Assembly: GCA_963565915.1 (NCBI GenBank)
Contig: OY751485.1
Coordinates: 3,968,001 to 4,032,000, forward strand
Source: Entoloma clypeatum
Lineage: Eukaryota > Basidiomycota > Agaricomycetes > Agaricales > Entolomataceae
Reading direction: 5' to 3'
Length of the DNA: 64,000 nt
Below are positions 53,010 to 62,025 of the stretch, piece after piece; the first letter of the stretch is position 1; each line of letters begins with the position of its first letter. The notes under the pieces were generated by a model. The model worked only from the letters and a program-made list of their open reading frames with translations, searched no databases and was not told where the DNA came from. The position numbers and the translations under genes are program-made.

Positions 53010-53737
53010 CAAGGGGGTCGCGGAACTGGAATCCCAAACCGGAATCCTGGACCTGGGGTGGGGGGTCCCACCCAGGGAAAAAAAAAGTTGCACACCCCAA
53101 ATTATGACATAATCCTACCAAAAACGGCAGTCCCACACAACCGCTGAACCCTTTGCCCAGCACGCAGATGGTTTTTCTGTGCTGCACCCTGCCAGCACCT
53201 TGTCAGAGACCCACACATGCACATTGGGGACCAGCTCCTTTGTGATGTCACGCACAACAGTCTCGGGCAGGTGAACACCCTCTCCAGCTCCCATGTCATG
53301 GATGACCCCATTGGCACCTCATCAGAGACCCACACCCACATGAGTCAGGGACCAGCTCCCTCAAGACATTGTGCATGACCAGGGGCGGGACAGCCTTGAC
53401 CCACAGCAACCCTCTGGCAGGGTGAACGTGATACAGGAGGGGGTTGTGTGCACGTGCCGCTGTTAGCGAGGAGTCAAGGTGAATGGGCATGATGGGGCTG
53501 GGTGCGGGTGGGGCTGGGATGGTGTGGAACGAGAGGTGGCCAGGCGATACATTTCTGCTCCCCATCGCGCGCTTATGGTTTTTTTTTGTTTTTCATATCA
53601 TTTATTCTTGGAAAAACATATATGTGTGAGTACAATATACTAAATTAGAAAGGAGGGGGGTGGGGGGGGGGGTCCCTGGGGCCTGAAAAAAAATAGTTCG
53701 ACCCCCAGTATATTTTTTCTATTCCGCCACCCCCTTG
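53010..53737. mobile_element. 728-bp TIR element with 8-bp target duplication
   Basis: The ends caagggggtcgcggaa and ttccgccacccccttg are inverted with one mismatch. The octamer ttccatga flanks both sides exactly (53002-53009, 53738-53745). An 8-bp duplication and a CA-G-rich end fit a hAT-type non-autonomous element. Inside, two diverged units ('tcagagacccacac...gggaccagctcc' at about 53203 and 53321) suggest captured or duplicated host sequence, possibly protein-coding on the minus strand (KELVPNVHVWVSDKVLAG / LRELVPDSCGCGSL). Confidence 0.85.
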
Positions 53738-54279
53738 TTCCATGAACAGAAGATATTCAAACCAGATATTTGAGCCCAGAACACATGACAAAACTTATGA
53801 TCATCACATAGTGAATTTGTTTTCCCTTTTATGCCCAAGAGTAATGGCAAAATAAAATACTTTATTTGTTTCAGATGTATTTTGCATATGCTCATGGGAT
53901 ATAGAAGCCAATGCCCGCAGTGGGAGTCTCAAAGAGAATCCAAACTGGTCCGATCCCTAGTGTTTAAAGGTCTGATTTGGTCCGCTTTTTGACCCTCAAA
54001 ATTTAGAGACTGAGACTGAGACCAATTTTTTGGTTCATATGATCTCGAAAAAACTAAACCAGACCAATGCAAGACCGGTGCATTGGTTCTGTTTACCTCA
54101 AAGAAGTGAGACCGGACTGGTCTCAACTGGTTTAAACCAATATATTACAAGTAAAATAAGACTAAGGACACGCGCACACAGCCCGATGCTGCGTGCGCAT
54201 GTCATACTCCCTCAATTGGTCCTCCATGGGCTCAGCCTGGCCCCATGTGCTCTTGGGCATGACTCAATGCCGTTGGGCA

Positions 54280-54608
54280 TGAAAGGGGGCTGTTGGGCAC
54301 ATGTCATGGCAGGTGCATGGTGCTGTATGGCACGAAGGGAGGCCATTGCGCGCGAAGAAAGGGTGCTGGGTGTGAGTTGACGGCGTTGGGGATGCGAGGT
54401 GGTGGTTGGGCACAAGGATTGGGCAAGCAAGGCAGTCGTTGGGCATTAGAGGGGCCGTGGGACACTAGTCAGGGCAGTTGGGCAAGAGGGGCGGCCGTTG
54501 GGGACATGAGGCAGCCGTTGTGCATGGATTGACGGTGTTGAGGGCAAAGGGACAGTGTTTGGGTCAATGGCGATGGGCGCAAGTCAGAACTGTTGGGCAT
54601 AAAAGGAG
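54280..54608 (-). repeat. minisatellite split by the hAT-like element (left part)
   Basis: About 15 units of the 'gttgggcatgaagg' type. The array resumes at 56345 after the nested element and its duplicate gcctttag. Confidence 0.85.
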
Positions 54609-54616
54609 GCCTTTAG

Positions 54617-56336
54617 TAGTGTTGCCGTGGCTCAGCTAGCTGGGTGTTTGGCTAGCCAAGCTGCATCAAGCCAGGTGATCGGCTCACCAAGCTGAGCCAA
54701 GCCATGTCTTCGGCTTGCTGCAGCTCCGGAGCCACTTACAAGCCAGCTCAAGCCGGCTTCATGATGGTATATCAAAGAATATTTATTGGTGTAAAAGAAC
54801 AAACAAATGATAACAAAATGATTATTAATCGATGGCTGGAATTGAGGGGAGGCTGTTGGGCACTACAGAGGGCTGTTGGGCATGCGGAACGGCGCTTGGT
54901 GTCGATGGGAGGGCGTTGGGCACGCGGGACAAGGGTTGGGGTCGAGGGGAGGCCGTTGGGCACGCGGGGAGGCCGTTGGACATGCGGGGCGAGGGTTCAG
55001 GTCGATGGGAGGCAGTTGGGCACGCGGGACGAGGGTTGGAGTCAAGGGGAGGCCATTGGGCACGCGGGGCGACGGTTGGGGGTTGAGGGCAGAGGCCATT
55101 TGGGCGCTACAGAGGGCCGTTGGGCATGCGGAACGACGCTTGGTGTTGATGGGAGGCCGTTGGGCTTGCGCGGCGATAGTTGGGGTCGAGGGCAGGCCGT
55201 TGGGCACGTGGGGCGATGGATGAGGGTTGAGGGCAGGCCGTTGGGCACACGGGGCGACGGTTGGGCTCGAGGGGAGGCCGTTGGGCGCTACAGGCGTGCG
55301 GTGGGCATGCGAGGTGATGGTTTGGCATGCAAGGCGACTGTTGGAGAGGAGAGGCGACGGCGGGACACGAGAGGGGAAAGGACTCACGTTGGAGAGGGAG
55401 ATGGTGGGGGTAAGAGAGCAAGAGAAAAAAACCGTGTGAATGATCTGCTGACTTTGTTGATATCCTTGAATGACGGATGCCGCCGGCAATACCCGGTTTG
55501 CTGTTATTTGGTCTGCTTCTCATTGACAAACTGGGTACTGCTGGGGGCATCTGTCATTCCAGTATATCAACCAAGTCAGCAGATCATTCACACAGTTTTT
55601 TTCTCTTGCTCTCTTACCCCCATCATCTCCCTCTCCAACGTGAGTCCTTTCCCCTCTCGTGTCCTGCCGTCACCTCTCCTCTCCAACAGTCACCTTGCAT
55701 GCCAAACCATCACCTTGCATGCCCACCACATGCCCGTAGCACCCAACGGCCTCCCCTCGAGCCCAACCGTCGCCCCGCATGCCCAACGGCCTACCCTCAA
55801 CCCCCATCCATCGCCCCACATGCCCAACGGCCTGCCCTCGACCCCAACCGTCGCCGCGCGAGCCCAACGGCCTCCCATCGACACCAAGCGTCGTTCCGCG
55901 TGCCCAACGGCCTCTGCTCTCGACCCCCAACCGTCGCCCCGCGTGCCCAACTGCCTCCCATCGACCCCAACCATCGCCGCGCGAGCCCAATGGCCATCGA
56001 CACCAAGGGTCGTTCTGCATGCCCAACGGCCATCTGTAGTGCCCAACGGCCTCCCCTCGACCCCAATGCTTGTTCCCTGTACCCGCCTGGCATGCCCAAC
56101 CCTTGCGCCGCGGTTGTGATAACATAATTAGTTATTTTTAATGTCCTTGTTATTACAATAAATACTTTTGATGTACCATCACGAAGCCGGCTTGAGCTGG
56201 CTTCCGAGCCAGAGCTGGAGCTTCAATCAGCTCGGCTCTGATGAGAATTTGCCTTCCGCAGCTCGGCTCGGCTACGGCTCCCCGATGGCTTGGCTCCGGC
56301 TCTAGCTGGCTCGGAGCCTGAGCCACAGCAACACTA
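54617..56336. mobile_element. hAT-like non-autonomous element with a large internal palindrome
   Basis: The ends tagtgttgccgtggctcag and ctgagccacagcaacacta are inverted. Exact 8-bp duplications gcctttag lie at 54609-54616 and 56337-56344. The same tagtgttgccg start opens the hAT element at 62026, the likely autonomous relative. Between gctcggctc-rich subterminal parts lies a foldback: 54846-55440 and about 55575-56090 are inverted copies made of a minisatellite (gggaggccgttgggcacgcg type). The arms are joined by a roughly 130-bp loop (gtgaatgatctgctgact ... agtcagcagatcattcac at its edges). No coding capacity. Confidence 0.92.
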
Positions 56337-56344
56337 GCCTTTAG

Positions 56345-56605
56345 GCATGAAAGATGGCCATTGGGCATGGATCGACGGCATTGGGGGCAAAGGGATGGTG
56401 TTGGGCGTGAAAGGATGGTGTTGGGCGTGGGTTGATGGTGTTGAGGGCAAAGGGATGGCGTTGGGCGTGAATGGAGGCCATTGGGCATGAGTCAGAACCG
56501 TTGGGCACAAAGGGATGCCGTTGGGTGCAAAAGGGATGCTGTTGGGCGGAAGAGAGGGCCGTTGGACATGAGTGGTGGCCATTATGCGTGAGTAGTGGCT
56601 GTTGG
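56345..56605 (-). repeat. minisatellite split by the hAT-like element (right part)
   Basis: Continuation of the array at 54280-54608. Confidence 0.85.
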
Positions 56606-57590
56606 GTGGATGTGGTGGCCAGGTGGAGTGGTGGTGGGGGATAAAAAAGGGTGGGAAGGTTTTGCTGACAGTTATGGTTCAACTTTTGGCAATTGCTGAG
56701 CATGCTCAGCATCAATGCCGAGGCATGCATGTCATTGAAAATTGTGCCCTCAATGCCCAAACTGTGGCACCAAATACTATTGAAACAGTGTATGTAAACC
56801 TATTCAGACCCTTCAAATAAAATTAAAGGACTTGATGAGGTGAATATGAGCAAAATAGGTCAAAAATTTGACCAAATTTTTTGGTTTCAGCTTTGGATTC
56901 TCCTCATCCAGGGGATCTCACAGCACATTTGTTTTTCAAATTTGGCTCATTCATTAGGGAGATATAACACTTTTACTGAAATCTGCAGATTTCATTATTT
57001 CTATCTTATCTGGACTTCTAAAAATTATACAAAGTGCTTCAGAAGGTGAATACATATCTATTTATGAGTTCTATCACTTCCAACTATTATTAGACCATGA
57101 GGAAGGCACTGCGCATGCCTGCGCGATGCATTTTGCGCATTGTTTACTATTATTTGGTGTAGAGCATGGCACCTCTATGACTTAAAATCCGTGGCATCAT
57201 TCCATAAAATCAACACATATTTATTGACATATGATACTCTGCTACATAATTGATATAGTCTGTAAGCTGACTTCCTCCTGTGTAGCCATATTAAGAAGAA
57301 ATGCGATGTTTTTTGGGTTTGTTTACATATATTTGACACATTTGATGTGCGTGTGATGCACGTCATCCAACGTCGAAACGACCCATCCACCCATTGCTGA
57401 CTCTGCAATGAGAGGCACAGATGCTGAACAGGCCAGAATATATTTATAGATTTTATTTATAATCTATCTACTTGTGATCGAGGCAGGAGAGAGCACGCAC
57501 ACACACCTTTTGTCTTTTTTTTTAGATGTGCCTATTTGGGAAGTGGGAAAGTTGTGATGTAAAATGAGTGTGATGCATCAGATATAATGG
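56606..57590. other. interior of TIR copy 2, conserved with copy 1, non-coding
   Basis: About 800 bp are recognisably alike (inverted) between 56606-57420 and 37850-38780, with substitutions and small gaps. No reading frame is conserved in both copies, so the sequence is probably structural or of foreign non-coding origin. Confidence 0.6.
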
Positions 57591-57591
57591 A

Positions 57592-57675
57592 TGTGTGGCT
57601 CAGTTGGTTAGATAGATGACTGAACTAATGTTCTGTACTATAGAGGTTGTGAGTTCAATTCTTGCAAATGGTGCA
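57592..57675 (+). other. tRNA-like sequence with A and B boxes (possible SINE head)
   Basis: An A-box-like tggctcagttggttaga (57597) and B-box-like gttgtgagttcaattc (57646) are 49 bases apart, and a T-arm (gtgag-ttcaatt-cttgc) can be drawn. The acceptor stem does not pair, so this is not a working tRNA. It could be a decayed tRNA or the head of a tRNA-derived SINE. Confidence 0.35.
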
Positions 57676-57979
57676 AATTTTGCACTTTGCCGTTTCGTGA
57701 TCTTGATTTCAACAATCCGTGGAAAAGACCGGTTTAAACCCATTCGAACCAGTCTTTGGCTGGTCCTTCAAATTCCAAAGTTTGGAGTGAACCACGGACC
57801 AACGAGATCCAAAACCTTAAAAACCGAGACCAGCTGTCCAGTCTTTCACCAGTTTGGTTCGATCTGGTCTTAGTCTAATTCACGAAAAAGTAAACTGGAC
57901 CTTCAAACACTACCAATCCACAACATAGAGGGATGGGGACAGTTACTTTGTGAGGACACAGAGCTTGAGGAGGGGAACA

Positions 57980-58344
57980 TGTTATGGACTATATGCTATG
58001 TTAATGATCTTGTCATTCTTTTTACTCATCGGCCCGCCTCGGCTTATTCACTATGACACAGCATCTCCTTTCTCTCACTTCGCTACCGCACTGACTTGCC
58101 TTCCACAGTAGTATTACTCACTCCGCAGTATGTATGACTCATAGTACATAGCCTTCCGCAGTCGCCTTACTCATGCGCACTGCCTTCCGCAGTACTGACT
58201 CATCTGCTATCACCTATGGTCAGTATCTATATAAACCTCTTGTACTGTAGATAGATTTCTTAGATTTAGCAATCACATTGCTCTTCGCCTTTCCACTTCC
58301 TGCATACTCTGCCTAAATCTTGGTACAGTTTGTTAAGCATAACA
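57980..58344 (+). mobile_element. 3' LTR of a truncated LTR retrotransposon
   Basis: 365 bp, TGTTATGGACTA ... TTAAGCATAACA, alike to 9332-9701. It is preceded by the same short internal segment (gaggacacagagcttgagg) and purine tract. Confidence 0.82.
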
Positions 58345-58434
58345 CAAACAGTGTGAAATATGCTTTTTCAGAGCACTTTTTGAGCCACAGAACAAGCCCT
58401 CAACCTGAGTACAGAAATATAATAGTCTTAACTA

Positions 58435-58676
58435 CTGTATCATTTTGACCAAGTGTTCATGCCCTGTGCCGTGACACCAAGTGTTTACTGGAACAGGTGT
58501 TCACTGCTTATAAATATTACCAAATATGATAATTTTGATTGGATCCGAGGGCCTCCAAGGCCAAAAATTGGTCAAAATGACCGATTTTGGGGCTTGTGAT
58601 GCGTGACACATACCCAAAGTGTTCAGTTCATGACCCTCTGTGATGTGTGATGTGAACACTTGTCAAAATGGTATAG
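58435..58676. mobile_element. 242-bp MITE with TA target
   Basis: Left ctgtatcattttgaccaag and right cttgtcaaaatggtatag are inverted with few mismatches; TA lies outside both ends (58433-58434, 58677-58678). Inner parts (caagtgttca / tgaacactt) are also inverted. Tc1/mariner-like size and target. Confidence 0.65.
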
Positions 58677-58974
58677 TATTCTACCATGTGTAACAATGCT
58701 TGATCTTGAAAGGCCCTGATGTGGATTGTGGTGCTGGGAAAGGTCAATCAGTGGGTGATGCATCACTACATGGGTAAATTTTGAGTGATGCATCACTGGG
58801 TTAATGATAGTAGTGGTGACTAAGTGATTCATCTCCCTGTAAAAATGCACCATTCAAGATTGCTTCTCCAGCAAAATATCCCCTCCATATTTTAAATATC
58901 CCAGCTCTAAGCTGACATATCAGGCTTTTGAATGCTCCAAGAATTAAGAGAATAAGATGTCTTTGTGTGGTGCT

Positions 58975-59436
58975 ATGGTGCAAACCACTTAGTCACGGCT
59001 ACTTTGTGACAGCCACCAAATTGGGGTCCAGTCACCCAAACATCGGTAGGGGCAGCCAGCAGCCACATCAGGCGGTTAGATTTTTGTGCTTCATGATAGA
59101 ACTCGGGGATGCTCAGATTAAGATCAAGAAGTTTAGTTCCACTAAGTACAAGTCTCACTGTCGTATTCCTGAGTCTGTAGCAGGCATTCAATGCATAGTA
59201 GATTTCCTTTTTAGTACTATTACTAATCCATCAAACATACTATATATGGAAGGTTGCCAAATCTATCCTTGATAAAAATTTGAACTCCCTCAGTTTTGAA
59301 ACAATAAAAAATCTGTCTTGGGGATCTATTCCCCTTATCAAATAGAGCATTTGGCAAGAAGAATAAGAAAAACCTCGAAAATTGAGTGCTCCCATATCGT
59401 TGTCACAAAGTGGCGGTGACTAAGTGGTTCGCACCA
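58975..59436. mobile_element. 462-bp MITE with TA target
   Basis: The left end tggtgcaaaccacttagtca and the right end tgactaagtggttcgcacca are inverted over about 38 bp; TA flanks both (58973-58974, 59437-59438). A third, decayed end (gtggtgactaagtgattc, about 58810) lies to the left and may belong to an older copy. No transposase. Confidence 0.75.
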
Positions 59437-59518
59437 TAGACACTCATTTGTAAAAGCCTTTCATAATAAACGATAGTATCGCGCGACTTGAAGCCTTAAC
59501 CCCGCGTCTATTGATTTG

Positions 59519-61759
59519 TTAGATATCTAGATTCTCCACATTTCCAAGTGTTGTTCTCTCCATGTCTCCAACACCTATGCCGAACATGAATTGTTCTTTC
59601 GAAGGTGCAAGCTTTGCACGTGCTCTATAATCTGAACTTAGAGGGAATGGAAGAGGAAGGTCGTTGACCACAGGTCCTTTTCCAAGATACAATTCTGGTG
59701 GCGATAGTGGTGAGGATGGTGTGAAAAGAAAACCACGTTGGATAGATGAAAGGAGTGCTGATATCGGCGTTTTACTCAAGCACTCCGCAGGGGCACTCGT
59801 ATCCACCGGCAATTCTATCGCCGCAGAGAGAGTGAGAGGTTCTGTCAGAATACTTTCCACATCAATGGCGGCTGTATGAGGAGACGGTGTAGAAGACGGA
59901 GGTAAGGGTATCTCAGCAGGCGTTATGGGTCTCTTGTCAGCGTTCCCAGTTCCAGGTCGAGAGACTGATCTGGCTGTCATCTTCTGACCCGTCTGACGAT
60001 TCAACGAGGATTTGACAAGGGCTTTTCCGTTCTGTGGAGGTGGACGCCCCCAAGTATTAGCTTTCGGAGGAGCTGCTGGCAACACCTTTTCCTTTGCAGT
60101 TGCCTTGGCTCGCGACAGCTGCGAAAGCGTGGGTTGCGTGATACCGCCGAGCCTTGAAGCTTTTTCAGCAAGTACTTTGACTGAGATGGACGACGACTGG
60201 GAGGCAGAAGGCTTGGTCGTATTTCCTAACGCAGCAGTAGGGGTACGGCTGCGGGTCCCTTTCGGCTCGGAGGATAAAGATCTTGTTAGCAGCCTCTCTG
60301 CCTGAGCGGATGCTGATGTACTATTGACTCGCTGCCTCTGATTCGATTGCGGGGGTGCATCAGGAATTAGTATTCTCCGTGGCCCGCCGGACTGCTCTTG
60401 CGGTACAAGAACAGAAATATGCTGTTGTGGACGATACGGAGCATTGACACTCGCCACACTCGCAGTTCGAGCAGGAAGACCCGAGGAGGATGCGGATCGC
60501 GTTGTGGGCACACGTGGTCGTACGAGGGGCAGCACCAAGACTCTCGCGCTGTCCGTGGATGACGTGGTGCGCGACGCGGATGTACCGTGACCGGAGGGTT
60601 GAGCCAGTCGGACAGGGACATATTGGGGCGGAGGCATCTCAGATCCTTGTTTCTTGAATGATGCTTGTTGAATGGGCTTGTTCGTTCCCGTATCGGTGTG
60701 CGCGGTGGAAGCGGAAGTAGACGAGACGGATTGGACGTGTGTTGCAGGACCCTGGGGCTGTTGACACTGTGTCGAGGTGCTCGACATTGATGACGACGTG
60801 CTTTTAACATCGAATGTTGGTGTTGACCGAGAAAACGCCGGATGTGACAGTGGATTCGAAGCCTTTATGTCGAGGTACTTTCTGATTGTTGGGGTGAGGG
60901 GTGCAGTGAAACTGTAGTCAAAGTTAATCAAGGTATGTGGAATCTACCAGCAGAGTGCACTGACCTCTCCACGCGACCCGGCAGTAGAAGCTTATAAGCA
61001 TCGAAGATTTTCCTGCTGACAGCTCTGACGTCTGCCTGAGCATCGGTGGCCGTGGCTCGTACAATGGCTTCAACGTCACGAGCCCGGGTTTCTTTTTCCA
61101 AGTCTAAAGGGTTAAAACAATTCATACAAGTAAGGGTGCCTTCAGCAGCAGCGAGTCTCAGCGTTGTAGATTTGTCCTTGATAGACTGCAAAAAGTACGG
61201 AAGAATGGATGGTAGCTGAGTAGTCTCGATGATGGTAGTGATACATGTTCGCGCTCGGATGATAATGACCTTGTTTGCTCGACCGCACAGGGAAAGAAGA
61301 ACCGGCAGGAATACTGGCACCAGGGGATCAAAAGATGATCCTAGACCTGATGCTGCGATAACGACAAGATCGATGGCAGTTCCAGAGAGCCTGGTTCTTT
61401 CTGAAACCATGCTATTGGTCAAAGGGCGGGACAAGGATCGTAGGATCCGAATAAGGTCGGCTGGAAACTCGCAGGCGCCGGTTTGGCAAATGGCAGCAAG
61501 AGATTGAATGCTTCGTAAGATGGCGTCCCAAGAGTCTTCTGTTTCAGGTTGAGAAAGACCTTTTCTCAAGGTTTCGACGGCGGCTTTGAGCTCTGCCACA
61601 GACTCGACGGGCTGGGCGACAAGACTGAATAACAGGAAATAAGGAGGAAAATGAACGGAGACTTACTCGAGTTTTCATTGCAGTTCGGGAATCGGGATTA
61701 TTTGTGGAGTGAACTTTTTGAACTTGGCCCAGTACATCATGTGATCGCGCGGGCACTAA
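59519..61759 (-). pseudogene. CLASP/Stu1-family microtubule-binding protein gene, 5' end cut off
   Basis: Exons: from the transposon boundary to 61667, 61611-60965 and 60911-59519, with introns 61612-61666 and 60912-60964 (GT-AG, 55 and 53 bp). Exon 1 reads VQKVHSTNNPDSRTAMKTR. Exon 2 is the CLASP N-terminal TOG-type domain: SERTRLSGTAIDLVVIAASG, LLSLCGRANKVIIIRARTC, LRLAAAEGTLTCMNCFNPLD, VRAVSRKIFDAYKLLLPGRV. Exon 3 opens PLTPTIRKYLDIKAS, then a Ser/Thr/Pro-rich linker, ending NVENLDI. CLASPs bind tubulin and stabilise microtubule plus ends and the spindle. The remaining part codes for about 710 residues; family members are longer and begin upstream. The coding frame runs straight into the PIF/Harbinger end at 61760, so the gene is disrupted unless its start lies beyond the insertions. 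Confidence 0.85.
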
Positions 61760-62025
61760 GGGCCTGTTCGGCACAACCCAACCGGTTGGGATGGGTTGGG
61801 TTCAAAGTGGCGGTGTCGTGGGTAATTACCAAATAGAGTAGTCGATCAATCAGAGCGTGCGTCGGCTCGACCACCTCATCCCCCCGCGTGCCCCCAACGC
61901 CGCCTGTGTCCCGTTTCAATGATGGAATCCAAAACCGCGGACACTCCCGATCCCCGTGTTGTTTGATATACTCCAGATGAGGAGGCTGAACTTCTCCAGT
62001 TCCTCCTTCAGCACAAGGCTGAGGC
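61760..62025 (+). mobile_element. PIF/Harbinger-like transposon, left end
   Basis: GGGCCTGTTCGGCACAACCC starts right after TAA (61757-61759). A GGGCCTGTT-type end beside a TAA target is typical of PIF/Harbinger (Tourist-type) elements. It begins within a CLASP exon and holds the Myb/SANT-like gene start, then is interrupted at 62025 by a hAT element. The right end is outside the window. Confidence 0.7.
61919..62025 (+). pseudogene. Myb/SANT-like DNA-binding gene start of the Harbinger element
   Basis: From ATG 61919 the frame reads MMESKTADTPDPRVV, TGA (61964), YTPDEEAELLQFLLQHKAEA, up to the hAT insertion. The second part looks like the first helix of a Myb/SANT-like domain (W/YTPEEE..L..FL..HKAEAGDG), the partner protein encoded by PIF/Harbinger transposons. 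The TGA may come from CGA or TGG. Only about 35 codons are left. Confidence 0.5.

Larger units (their letters stand above)
53958..57912. mobile_element. TIR element of the TAGTGTT family (copy 2), with a nested hAT-like element
   Basis: It begins tagtgtttaaaggtctg and ends ggaccttcaaacacta. The flanking octamers ccgatccc and ccaatcca match at 6 of 8. Without the nested element (54617-56336) it is about 2.2 kb, near the size of copy 1. Bases 56600-57420 are the inverted counterpart of 37850-38880, including the text gtgatagaactcataaatag and the minisatellite. It has no transposase. Two such long copies show a real family with a conserved interior of unknown origin. Confidence 0.75.

Noticed and set aside
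10020..56605. CRISPR-like regular repeats
   Set aside because: Units are adjacent and imperfect, with no unique spacers, and the context is fungal nuclear DNA.
57592..57675. Functional tRNA gene
   Set aside because: A and B boxes are present but the acceptor stem does not pair and the T-arm relies on wobble pairs; kept only as tRNA-like.
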